From Clostridia bacterium UC5.1-2E3 (GTDB taxonomy: Bacteria; Bacillota; Clostridia; Lachnospirales; Lachnospiraceae), in the NCBI GenBank assembly GCA_001304875.1, contig BBZO01000009.1:1-64000 (forward strand): DNA of 64,000 nt, read 5' to 3'. The position numbers and the translations under genes were made by a program. Positions 29,587 to 38,790 of this stretch are shown one piece after another. The notes beneath the pieces were generated by a model, which saw nothing but the letters and a program-made list of their open reading frames with translations, was not told where the DNA came from and did not search any database. Position 1 is the stretch's first letter, and each line of letters begins with the position of its first letter.

Positions 29587-30413
29587 ATGAAAATACTGGG
29601 AAAAGCAGGACTCAGAGTGTTTCTTCTGGCCTGGGCGCTGATTGTAATTTATCCTCTGGTATGGATGGTGATCAGTTCGTTTAAAACCACCAACGAGATA
29701 TTCCTGTCTACCTGGTCTCTGCCGGAGGCCCTGCGATTTGACAATTATGCACTGGCCTGGAATGATTACGAAATTGGGCGCAGTTTTTTCAATACGCTTT
29801 TAGTCACTGTGCTGGCGACAGTTTTTAATCTTCTTCTGGCGGTTCCCAGCGCTTATGCCATCGAGAGAGTGCAGTTTCGCGGAAGTCAGGTTCTTCTCAA
29901 TACGTACCTGGCGGCAATGATGATACCAGCCTGTATGGGATGGATTCCTCTGTTTTTCTTTTGAATCATACAGGACTTACAAACAGCCTTGTTATACTGG
30001 CATTGATCTACGCGGTGGGAAAATTGCCGTTCAGTATATTTATTTTGGGAAGTTTCATGTCCAGCGTGCCGAGAGATTTGGAGGAAGCTGCGGCGATTGA
30101 TGGAATGAGCCAATATGGAATTTTGTTTAAAATCGTCACACCTTTGATCCGTTCGGGGATTATCACGGTCTGCGTAATGAATGTGATTACATTCTGGAGT
30201 GAATATTTTATGGCACTTCTTTTTGTGCCGGACAAGGCGAAAACAACGCTCGGAGTTATTATGAGGCAGCTGAGCAAGAATGCCCAGTACCAGAATCAGT
30301 GGGGAGCGTTGTTTGCGGGGCTGGTGATATCAACCATACCGGTAATTGTTATTTATGCAGTGTTGAACAAGCATGTGGTGAAGGGAATGGTTGAAGGGGC
30401 TCTTAAAGGATAA
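29587..30413 (+). CDS. Sugar ABC transporter permease 2 (MalG-like), frameshifted
   Basis: Second membrane subunit. The start KILGKAGLRVFLLAWALIVI and VWMVISSFKTTNEIF are typical of MalG-like permeases; the coupling loop is PRDLEEAAAIDGMSQYGILF. One T is missing near 29960 (repair IPLFFLLNHTGLTNSLVILA). About 275 residues. RBS GAAGGAGGCGTTTT. It ends the cluster that starts with the ROK regulator. Confidence 0.85.
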
Positions 30414-30431
30414 TGGAGATGTGCCTGTCCA

Positions 30432-31066
30432 TTATGCCAGCAGCCCCTTCACCACCTCCGCCAGCGCGTCACCCAGCGCCCGATGTCCCTGTGAATCCAT
30501 ATGCAGCTGATCGCGGCCCGGCCCGGCGACGGTGGCCGCATCAAAGAAGGCACAGCCATATTTAGCGGCGGAGACCGCATAAAGAGGCGCCAGTTTCTTC
30601 ACTTTCTCACCGGCCTCGTCATCAAAAGCCGGGAAGTCACTCCTGGCGATGTCCTCCCCCATATGTATGGGCGAGATCAGCAGAATCTTAGGGACGGAGA
30701 CGCGTTCCGGTAAGGAAACCCCTGTACCGTCTCAATCAGCCTCTCCGCGCCGCGCGCGATCACCTGCGGCGAGGCGTGGAGAAAACTCTTGCAGTCGTTG
30801 GTTCCCAGAGACAGAATCACCAGATCCAGAGGCTGGTGGCTCTGCAGAGCCACCGGCAGAAACGTCAGCCCATTTCTCAGCGGCTCCAGCGGATCGTCCC
30901 AGACCGTTGTCCGCCCGCCCATTCCCTCCTCAATTATCCGGTACTCCTCCCCCAATAACATCTGAAGCCTCCCCGTCCACCGCACAGATTCCGGATGCCG
31001 CGCCACCCTCCTGTCCGGATCCGACCCAAACGTATTCGAGTCCCCGTAACAAAGAACCCTTTTCAA
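30432..31066 (-). CDS. SGNH/GDSL-family hydrolase, frameshifted
   Basis: An esterase-type hydrolase with the four SGNH blocks: RVLCYGDSNTFG (Ser), a Gly in MGGRTTVWDD, LSLGTNDCK (Asn), and HMDSQGHRALG (Asp-His). No signal peptide, so it is probably cytoplasmic and may deacetylate a sugar. The start is TTG 31066, chosen for the AAGGAAC just upstream and because the fold begins there; upstream in-frame codons would add about 16 unrelated residues. One frame break lies near 30710, between FPYR and PKILLISPIHMGE. About 211 residues. Confidence 0.8.
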
Positions 31067-31298
31067 TTTCAGTTCCTTCCATTCTCTGTCACCTATATCA
31101 TGCACACCGCACATAAACGATCGTCTCCTCTTTCGATTTATTTTCTCTATAATTATTCAAAGTCATTTTTAATTTTCCAGTTTATACCTTATCATAATTT
31201 ATTTCATTATCTCAAGCTCAACGTTTTTGTATTTCTCAGAACTTAGCTGTTTCATATCTCCCCTTATCGAAGTCCCCCCATAATCCCAGGCCAGCGAA

Positions 31299-31544
31299 GA
31301 ACACCCGAGGGGGCGGGAGGATGTGGGCGACATGCAGAGTGATACGGTACATCTTAGCCTCCGGGGACGAAAAAGGCCAGGTTTCGGCCGTGCGCACCAC
31401 GCCGGCCGAAAAGGGCATCTGAGAGCGAAATTTTTTCAAGATTTCGGTCGAATTTGCCCGATCCTGGCCTTTTTCGTCCCCGGAGGCTTAGATGTACCCA
31501 TCACGGAGCCAGGAGCCCACGTCCTCCCGCCCCCTCGGGCGTTC
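31299..31544. repeat. Long imperfect inverted repeat (about 83-base arms)
   Basis: Left arm 31299-31382 and right arm 31463-31544 are reverse complements over most of their length. The inner 26 bases (from AGCCTCCGGGGACG to GGCCAGG) match perfectly, the outer block CCCGAGGGGGCGGGAGGA almost so, with a less alike patch between. The 80-base centre contains its own small inverted repeat, TTCGGCCG/CGGCCGAA. The gap 31067-31575 holds no gene I can support; a 67-codon minus-strand frame (31236-31439) lies within the repeat and has no further evidence. It may be a dispersed palindromic element. Confidence 0.75.
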
Positions 31545-31575
31545 CCCCGCCGTCCGCGACTCCCCCCTCATGGCG

Positions 31576-33516
31576 TCACTCCGACTTAATCTCCTTCCAA
31601 AGCCTGCTATAAAGATCATCCGCCTCCGTCCCCAGATACTGATACACCTCCGCATTGGCAATTTCATCTGTATCCGGGAACACCGCCTTATTGTTCTGCG
31701 TCTCCTCGTCCAGAAGCTCAAACGCTCCCTGGTTCGGCGTTGCGTAGGTAATGTACTCGAAATTCATTTTCGCAATATCCGGCCGGCACAGGAAGTCGAT
31801 CCATTTTTCCGCGTTTTCCTTATTTCTCGCATTGGCCGGAATCACCCACGAATCGATCCAGATATTGGTTCCTTCCTCGGGAATCACGTATTCCAGATCG
31901 TAGTCCAGATTGAGGCTCTCCGCCTCCTCCTGTAAGTATAAAAGTTCCCCGGAGTAGATGACCCCGATGGCCGCCTCCCCGCTCAGCATCTTGTCGCGCA
32001 CCTGGTCCACCACGTAGGCCTGCACCAGCGGCTTTTGCGCAATGAGAAGATCCCTCGCCTGCGAAAGCTCCTTTTCGTCGGCAGAGTTCATGGAATAGCC
32101 CAGAATCTTGAGCGCCACCATGAACGCGTCGCGCACGCTGTCCTGCATGAGAATCTCGCCGGCGTAGCGCTCGTCCCAGAGGTCGGCCCATTTCGTGGGG
32201 GCGGGAACGCCCAGCTCTTCGATGCGCTCCGTGTTGTAGAGGATGCCCACGGTTCCCCAGGTGTAGGGCACCGAGTATTTGTTCTCCGGGTCGAAGCCGC
32301 GGGATTTCTCCATGTACTCCGGTGCGATGTAGGAAATGTTGGGGATGTTATCAAAATCCAGCTCCGCTAACAGGCCGTTCTCCGCCATCTTCTGGATCAT
32401 ATAGTCCGAGGGACAGACCGCGTCATACTGTACGCCGCCCGCCTCGATCACCGGGTACATCTCCTCGTTGGTCTCAAACAGGTCGTAGGTGACATGGATC
32501 CCCGTCTCCTCCTCGAACAGGTCGATGACGCTCTCGTCGATGTACTCGCCCCAGTTGTAGACGTAGAGCTCGCGGCTGCCTCCGCCGGCGTACCGGCTGT
32601 AGGTGGTGAAGGAAACTGCTGCCACTATGAGAAACGACGCCGCAGCCAGAATAAATTTCCGGGCTCCGGTATTTTTCGGGGCGACATATCCGTTTCCGGT
32701 CTTGGCTTTTGCGCCGGAGCCGCCGTTTTCCTGCGCGCCTGCCGGGGCAAAGTTGGTGATGATGAGAAGCGCCAGGACCGTCACGAAAATAATGGTGGAC
32801 AGCGCGTACATGGACGGCTTGATGCCGCGGCGCACCTCACTGTAAATCAGGGTGGACAGCGTGTTGATGCCCGCGCCCTTGGTAAAATGGGTGATGATAA
32901 AATCGTCCAGCGACATGGTGAACGCCATCAGGAATCCCGACAGCACCCCGGGCATGATGTCCGGGAACACCACCCTGAAAAATGCCTGCATCGGCCCCGC
33001 GCCCAAGTCCATGGCTGCCTCGTAGGTGTAGCGGTTGGTCTGCTTGAGCCTGGGCATGACGCTCAGAATCACGTAGGGAATGTTGAACGTGATGTGGGCC
33101 AGCAGAATCGTCTTAAACCCAAGGGACACCCCGAAGGCAATGAACATGAGCATCAGGGAGATGCCCGTCACGATGTCCGAATTTAAGACCGGCAGGTTGT
33201 TGATGCCCATAAAAATGGCCCGCGGAACCTTGTTTAAGCTGTTGATTCCGATGGCCGCCGCCGTGCCGATGACCGTGGCGATGAGGGCCGACAAAAATGC
33301 AATCAAAAGCGTATTGTAGAGCGCGTCCATGATCGAAGCGCTCTCGAACATCTGCCTGTACCAGTCGAGGGTGAAGCCGCCCCACTGGGAGCGGGATTTG
33401 GAGCTGTTGAAGGACAGCACCATCATGACGGCGATGGGGGCGTAGAGAAAAATCAGCACAAGCACCAGGTAAAAATCGGCAGTCAGGCGCTTTAACTTCG
33501 CGTATAAACTGTTCAT
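31576..33516 (-). CDS. potCD: Spermidine/putrescine ABC transporter, permease fused to substrate-binding protein (PotC-PotD)
   Basis: Residues 1 to about 270 are a PotC-like permease with the coupling loop YEAAMDLGAGPMQAFFRVVF. After a polar linker a further hydrophobic helix (about 288-306) anchors a PotD-like receptor from about residue 316 (ELYVYNWGEYIDESVIDLFE). Polyamine-site features such as DYDLEYVIPEEGTNIWIDSW are visible. 646 residues with no frame break, so the fusion is real and not a sequence error. ATG 33516 shares one base with the potB stop (TGATG), indicating coupling. Last gene of the potABCD operon. Confidence 0.9.
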   Translation of the reverse strand: MNSLYAKLKRLTADFYLVLVLIFLYAPIAVMMVLSFNSSKSRSQWGGFTLDWYRQMFESASIMDALYNTLLIAFLSALIATVIGTAAAIGINSLNKVPRAIFMGINNLPVLNSDIVTGISLMLMFIAFGVSLGFKTILLAHITFNIPYVILSVMPRLKQTNRYTYEAAMDLGAGPMQAFFRVVFPDIMPGVLSGFLMAFTMSLDDFIITHFTKGAGINTLSTLIYSEVRRGIKPSMYALSTIIFVTVLALLIITNFAPAGAQENGGSGAKAKTGNGYVAPKNTGARKFILAAASFLIVAAVSFTTYSRYAGGGSRELYVYNWGEYIDESVIDLFEEETGIHVTYDLFETNEEMYPVIEAGGVQYDAVCPSDYMIQKMAENGLLAELDFDNIPNISYIAPEYMEKSRGFDPENKYSVPYTWGTVGILYNTERIEELGVPAPTKWADLWDERYAGEILMQDSVRDAFMVALKILGYSMNSADEKELSQARDLLIAQKPLVQAYVVDQVRDKMLSGEAAIGVIYSGELLYLQEEAESLNLDYDLEYVIPEEGTNIWIDSWVIPANARNKENAEKWIDFLCRPDIAKMNFEYITYATPNQGAFELLDEETQNNKAVFPDTDEIANAEVYQYLGTEADDLYSRLWKEIKSE

Positions 33517-34336
33517 CAGAATGCGGTTCCCTCCCCGTTTTTGTCATATTTTGCGATCAGCGACATGCTGATGAGGATAAATACCATGAGAACCATGGAA
33601 AGCCCCGCCCCCAGATTCCAGTTGCTTCCCTTCGTAAACTCCTGCTCGATGACGTTTCCGATGAGGAGAATTTTGCTTCCCCCCAGAAGGTTGGAGATCA
33701 CGAAGGTGGTGAGCGCCGGGATGAACACCATGGTGATGCCGCTGATGATTCCCGGCACGCTTAAGGGCAGGATGATTTTAAATAAGGTCTGGGCGCTGTT
33801 TGCCCCCAGGTCCCTGGCCGCATTGATGATGCTGTCGTCGATCTTTGCCATCACGTTGTAGATGGGCAGAACCATGAAGGGCAGGAAGTTGTAGACCATG
33901 CCCAGCACAATGGCTGCCGGCGTGTTGATGATGGCGAGCGCCGGCAGGTGCAGAGCCGACAGGAGCGCGTTGATGACCCCGTTTTTTCCAGCAGCGTCTG
34001 CCATGCCAGCGTGCGCAGAAGGAAATTCATCCACATGGGAAGGATGAAGATAAACACCACAAAGCTCCCCCGCCCGATGTGCCGGTTGCGCAGAATGAGC
34101 GCCAGCGGGTAGGCGATGAGAAGACAGACGGCGGTGCTGATGCCCGCCAGCACCAGAGACAGAACCAGCGCCTTCAAGTGCTCCGGCGTGCCGATGGAGG
34201 CAATGTTTTCAAATGTAAACGCCCCGTCCCGGCTGGTCAGGCCATAGTAGAAGATCATGAGCAGCGGGATGATGATGAAGCCGGTCATCCAGATGAGGTA
34301 GGGGCCCGCCAGATATTTGTTTTTCGTACTATTCAT
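33516..34336 (-). CDS. potB: Spermidine/putrescine ABC transporter permease PotB, frameshifted
   Basis: The other membrane subunit of the polyamine importer. Start [20 protein letters not shown] with helix 1, then [20 protein letters not shown] typical of PotB; the coupling loop is [20 protein letters not shown]. One A is missing from a seven-base run near 33990 (repair [18 protein letters not shown]). About 273 residues. It overlaps potA by eight bases and touches potCD by one. Confidence 0.9.
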
Positions 34337-35404
34337 TGATTCCCACGGCCTCCTCGTCCTCCGAAGCCGGCTTGTTCATGATCTGGATGTCGAAGGGATC
34401 CACGCGGATGCCCACCTCTTTCCCCACCGGGAACATGTCGGTGCTGTGAACCAGCCACTCGTAGCCGTCCGGCGTCGTCACCTCCATCTCGTAGTGGACG
34501 CCCTTGAAAATCAGGTGGGTGACCACGCCCTTAAGCGTTCCGGCCTCCGGCTCCACCAGGTCGATGTCCTCCGGGCGGATGACCACGTCCACGGGTTTAT
34601 TGACGCCGAAGCCCTTGTCCACGCAGGCAAATTTCGCGCCGGAGATTTCTACCAGCTCGTCGCGGAGCATGAGCCCGTCCGCGATGTTGCTCTCACCGAT
34701 GAAATCGGCCACGAAGGCGTTCTCCGGTTCGTTATAGATCTGCTCCGGCGTGCCCATCTGCTGGATGTAGCCTGGTTCATGACCACGATGGTGTCCGACA
34801 TGGTGAGCGCCTCCTCCTGGTCGTGGGTGACGTAGATAAATGTGATGCCCAGCTCATTCTTAAGCCGGATGAGCTCGTACTGCATGTCCTGCCTGAGCTT
34901 TAAATCCAGCGCGCCTAAAGGCTCGTCCAGAAGGAGCACCCGGGGCTCGTTGACGATGGCCCGGGCGATGGCGATCCGTTGTTGCTGGCCGCCGCTTAAG
35001 GAGTCCACGCTCCGGTTTTCATAGCCGGCCAGGTTGACGAGCTTTAAGGCGTATTTTATTTTGTCATTTATATAGTCCTTCGATTTCCCCTTGATTTTCA
35101 GGCCAAACGCGATGTTCTCGGCGATGGACATGTGGGTGAAGAGGGCGTATTTCTGGAAAACGGTGTTGAGCTGGCGCCGGTTCGGCGGGAGCTTCGTGAT
35201 GTCCTCGCCCCCGAAGATGACTTTTCCCGAATCCGGGGAGGTAAAGCCGCCGATGATCCGCAGTGTGGTGGTCTTTCCGCAGCCGCTGGGGCCTAAGAGC
35301 GTGACGAAGGAATTTTCCTTCACGGACAGGTTGAGATCGTCGAGAACCAGCTCGCCGCCGAAGCTTTTGCTGATGCCGACCAGATCGATTAAAGGCTGTT
35401 TCAT
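34329..35404 (-). CDS. potA: Spermidine/putrescine ABC transporter ATP-binding protein PotA, frameshifted
   Basis: Cytoplasmic ATPase of the polyamine importer. Walker [11 protein letters not shown] (about residue 37), signature [14 protein letters not shown] and Walker [13 protein letters not shown] are present; a TOBE-like C-terminal domain ([16 protein letters not shown]) follows. One G is missing near 34770 (repair [20 protein letters not shown]). About 358 residues. First of three transport genes, 24 bases after the XRE-cupin regulator. Confidence 0.9.
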
Positions 35405-35428
35405 ACTGTTATCCTCCGGTAAAAAAAA

Positions 35429-35962
35429 TCAGAAATTGGGCGGGGCGCTGACCCAGATGAGGGTTGCCCCGGCTTTCGAGGTCAGAAAGTGCTGCCTGTC
35501 GCAGGCGTAGCAGAAGGACTCGCCCTTCTTCGCCCTGTGGACCCTGCCGCCCAGATGGATGGAGACGGAGCCCGATAAAATATATCCGAACTCTTCCCCC
35601 TCGTGGGGCGTGTCCGGGCAGGTGGAGCCGCCCGGCTCCAGCGTCAGTAAAATGGGCTCCATGCGGTTTTTCTGCGCGTTGGGGATGATCCAGGTGACGC
35701 TGCAGCCGGATTCCGCATCCACCTTCTCAAAGTAATCGCTTTTTCCAAAAACGACCTGCTCCTCCGGCTCCTCGTTGAAAAATTCCCCGATGCTGGTGCC
35801 CAGGCACTGCAGAATATCCATGAGCGTGGCGATGGACGGGGAGGTTAAATCCCTCTCCAGCTGGGAAATATACCCTTTGGAGAGCTCCGCCCGGTCCGCC
35901 AGCTCCTCCTGCGTGAGCCCCTTCAGAATGCGGAGCTGCTTTAATTTGTTTCCTATATCCAT
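35429..35962 (-). CDS. XRE-family regulator with C-terminal cupin domain
   Basis: A PuuR-like repressor/sensor. HTH at about residues 6-60 (LKQLRILKGLTQEELADRAE, SKGYISQLERDLTSPSIATL) and a cupin at about 110-175 (PHEGEEFGYILSGSVSIHLG). Regulators of this build often precede polyamine transport genes, as here, and probably sense polyamines or a product. I chose ATG 35962; the ATG one codon upstream (35965) is equally possible with AAAGGG before it. 177 residues, intact. Confidence 0.87.
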   Translation of the reverse strand: MDIGNKLKQLRILKGLTQEELADRAELSKGYISQLERDLTSPSIATLMDILQCLGTSIGEFFNEEPEEQVVFGKSDYFEKVDAESGCSVTWIIPNAQKNRMEPILLTLEPGGSTCPDTPHEGEEFGYILSGSVSIHLGGRVHRAKKGESFCYACDRQHFLTSKAGATLIWVSAPPNF

Positions 35963-35985
35963 CATAGAGCCCTTTCTAAGAAAAA

Positions 35986-36015
35986 AGTTTAGTATAAATA
36001 AACTCAGACTACTGA
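35986..36015. promoter_or_regulatory. Candidate autoregulatory operator of the XRE-cupin gene
   Basis: AGTTTA (35986-35991) and TAAACT (35999-36004) form an inverted repeat over TATACT, the likely -10 of the minus-strand promoter; directly beside it TCAG-ACTA-CTGA (36004-36015) forms a second one. Confidence 0.4.
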
Positions 36016-36067
36016 ACATTATACAGCTGTGGCCCCTTATGTCAATAGATTTTTGTGGGATTATGTG

Positions 36068-36096
36068 TTAACAAAAATAAAAAATTATGGTATGAT
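36068..36096 (+). promoter_or_regulatory. Promoter of the lactonase gene
   Basis: TTAACA (36068-36073), 17 bases, TATGAT (36091-36096). The start codon is 28 bases further on behind AAGGAGGGG. Confidence 0.7.
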
Positions 36097-36124
36097 ATCT
36101 CTAACCAGTAAGGAGGGGTATCAG

Positions 36125-37177
36125 ATGAGCGGTAAATACATGGCCTACGTAGGTTCCTATTCCTACAGCGGCACGGCAAAAGGGATTACGGTATATGATG
36201 TGGATGTGGAGAACGGCAGGTTTATTTACCGCTGTGAGATGGAGGTCAACAACTCCTCCTATTTAACCGTATCCCATGACAGAAAGACGCTTTATTCCAT
36301 CGCGGACGAGGGCGTGGTGTCCTTCCGCATCCTTGAGAACGGCAGCATCACCAGGTTAAACAGCGCCAACATAAAGGGCATGAGAGGCTGCCATATATCC
36401 ACCGATGAGGAGGACAGATATCTGTTCGTGTCCGGCTACCACGACGGCAAGGCCACGGTCATGCGCTTAAAGCCCGACGGCTCCGTGGGACGCATCGCCG
36501 ACGGCGTGTTCCACAAGGGACTGGGCAGCGTGGCGGAGCGGAATTTCAGACCCCACGTGAGCTGCACCAGGAGGACGCCGGACGGGAAGTTCATCATGGT
36601 GGCGGACCTGGGAATCGACCAGATCAAGATTTATAAATTTGACGATGAGCACGGAGGGCTTACGCTGGTGGATGCCCTGCGCTGCGAGCTGGAGAGCGCG
36701 CCCAGGCATTTCTTTTTCAGCAAAGACGGCCGCTTCATCTATCTGATGTACGAGCTTAAGAATGTCATCGACGTATTCACCTACGAGACCGGCGAGCGGT
36801 CGCCGAAGATCGAGAAGATCCAGACCGTCTCCACCACCGGCGAGGAGTGTCTGACACAGCTCACCTCCGCCTGCGCCATGAGGATGTCGCCGGACGAGAA
36901 GTTCCTGTTCTGCAGCAACGCGGGGGACAACACCCTGAGCATGTACGAGCGGGATCCGGATACCGGGCTTCTGACGCAGCAGTTCTGTCTGCCGGTCAGC
37001 GGCGACTATCCGAAGGACATTGCGATTTTCCCGGATCAGAAGCATGTGGCGTCCATCAACCATGAGAGCGGCAGCATCTCGTTCTTCAAGATCGACTACG
37101 AGCAGGGGCTTCTGATCATGAGCAGCCGCAGCATCCGCGTCAACGAGCCCAACTGCTGCGCGATTGTGGAGATCTGA
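36125..37177 (+). CDS. Lactonase family protein (6-phosphogluconolactonase-like beta-propeller)
   Basis: A seven-bladed propeller of the YbhE/Pgl family that opens sugar lactones. Repeated blade signatures are seen, for example YVGSYSYSGTAKGITVYDVD, LTVSHDRKTLYSIADEG, HVSCTRRTPDGKFIMVADLG and MRMSPDEKFLFCSNAGDNTL. No signal peptide. 350 residues from ATG 36125; an in-frame ATG at 36029 falls before the promoter. Intact. The exact lactone is uncertain. Confidence 0.8.
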   Translation: MSGKYMAYVGSYSYSGTAKGITVYDVDVENGRFIYRCEMEVNNSSYLTVSHDRKTLYSIADEGVVSFRILENGSITRLNSANIKGMRGCHISTDEEDRYLFVSGYHDGKATVMRLKPDGSVGRIADGVFHKGLGSVAERNFRPHVSCTRRTPDGKFIMVADLGIDQIKIYKFDDEHGGLTLVDALRCELESAPRHFFFSKDGRFIYLMYELKNVIDVFTYETGERSPKIEKIQTVSTTGEECLTQLTSACAMRMSPDEKFLFCSNAGDNTLSMYERDPDTGLLTQQFCLPVSGDYPKDIAIFPDQKHVASINHESGSISFFKIDYEQGLLIMSSRSIRVNEPNCCAIVEI

Positions 37178-37208
37178 CGGGGCAGATTATTTAAGGAGAT
37201 AGAATTAT

Positions 37209-38313
37209 ATGGCAGGATCATCATTGGGAACCATTTTCCGGATGACCACCTGGGGGGAGTCCCACGGCAAGGGCGTAGGCGTCGTACTGGACGGCTGTCC
37301 TGCGGGGCTTCCTCTTTGCGAGAGGGACATCCAGAGCTTTTTGGACAGGCGGAAACCGGGGCAGAGCCGGTTTACCACGCAGAGAAGCGAGGGGGACGAG
37401 GTGGAGATTCTTTCCGGCGTGTTTGAGGGCAGAACCACGGGCACGCCGATTTCCATGCTTGTGAGAAATACGGACCAGAGGTCCAGGGATTACGGCGAGA
37501 TCGCGTACAGCTACCGGCCCGGACACGCTGATTTCACCTTCGATGAGAAATACGGGTTCCGGGATTACCGCGGCGGCGGGCGTTCCTCCGGCCGTGAGAC
37601 CATCGGACGGGTGGCGGCGGGAGCCGTGGCCGTGAAGATACTGGAGAGTCTGGGCGTGCGTGTGGCCGCCTACGCGAAGGAGATCGGCGGCATCGCGGTG
37701 GACCCGGAGCGGTTCGATCTGCGCGAGCGGGACAACAACCGGCTCTACATGCCGGATAAGGAGGCTGCGGTCCGGGCTGAGGCGCTTCTGGATGAGCAGA
37801 TGGCGCGAAAGGACTCCGTGGGAGGCGTCGTGGAGTGCATCGTGGACGGGCTTCCGGCGGGCATCGGGGAGCCGGTGTTTGAAAAGCTGAGCGCCAACCT
37901 GGCGAAGGCGGTCTGCTCCATCGGAGCCGTGAAGGGCTTTGAGATCGGGGGACGGCTTCGCGGCGGCCCGGGCATCCGGCAGCACCAACAACGACCCGTT
38001 CCGCGCGGTGGATGGAAGAGTCGTCAAGACCTCCAACCATGCGGGCGGCATTCTGGGCGGCATCAGCGACGGGAGCAGGATCGTCCTGCGGGCGGCGTTT
38101 AAGCCCACCCCGTCCATCGCGTCGGTGCAGCAGACGGTCAACAGCGGGAGCGCGGAGAACATGGACTTAAGCATCCGGGGCCGTCACGACCCCATCATTG
38201 TGCCACGCGCCGTGGTTGTGGTGGAATCCATGGTTGCATTTGAAGCCGTGGATATGTTATTTATAAATATGACATCCCAGCTGGAGCGGATTCAGAAATT
38301 TTACAGAGAATAG
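37209..38313 (+). CDS. aroC: Chorismate synthase, frameshifted
   Basis: Last step of the shikimate pathway: EPSP to chorismate with reduced FMN. The start [20 protein letters not shown] with the conserved WGESHG, then [20 protein letters not shown] and [18 protein letters not shown] are diagnostic, as is the C-terminal [16 protein letters not shown]. The frame breaks near 37960, where five G are seen and four are needed (repair [20 protein letters not shown]). About 368 residues. RBS AAGGAGATAGAATTAT. Confidence 0.94.
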
Positions 38314-38323
38314 GAGAGAGAAT

Positions 38324-38763
38324 ATGAAGATTGCAATGGGAAACGATCATTCGGCCATCGAGCTTAAGAATATTATCAAGGAATTTGTGGAAAGTAAGGG
38401 ATATGAAGTCATCGATTTCGGCACCAACACCCCGGAGAGCTGCGATTACCCGGTGTTCGGCGAGAAGGTGGGCCGTGCGGTGGCGTCCGGCGAGGCGGAT
38501 CTGGCATCGTGATCTGCGGCACCGGCGTGGGCATCTCCCTGGCGGCCAACAAAGTGAAGGGCATCCGCGCCTGCGTGTGCAGCGAGCCCTACACTGCGAA
38601 GCTTTCCAAAATGCACAACAATTCCAACGTGCTGGCCTTCGGCGCCCGCGTGGTCGGCAGCGAGATGGCGAAGATGATCACAGAAGAGTGGCTGGATGCG
38701 AAGTACGAGGGCGGAAGGCACCAGCGCCGTGTGGACATGCTGATGGAGATCGAGAACAGATAA
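38324..38763 (+). CDS. rpiB: Ribose-5-phosphate isomerase B, frameshifted
   Basis: Interconverts ribose-5-P and ribulose-5-P in the pentose phosphate pathway. MKIAMGNDHSAIELKNIIKE, DFGTNTPESCDYPVFGEKVG and, after one restored G near 38505, GIVICGTGVGISLAANKVKG are typical. The catalytic Cys is that of VICGTG, and HNNSNVLAFGARV follows. About 147 residues. RBS AGGAGAGAGAAT. Confidence 0.93.
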
Positions 38764-38790
38764 CGGAAAAGACGGACAGAAAGGATTTTT

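Noticed and set aside
31236..31439. 67-codon minus-strand frame in the inverted repeat
   Set aside because: It is made largely of repeat-arm sequence, has no clear ribosome binding site and no family; coding status cannot be supported.
37534..38040. Long minus-strand frames opposite aroC
   Set aside because: GC-rich antisense shadows, rich in Arg, Pro and Ser, without start signals or domains.
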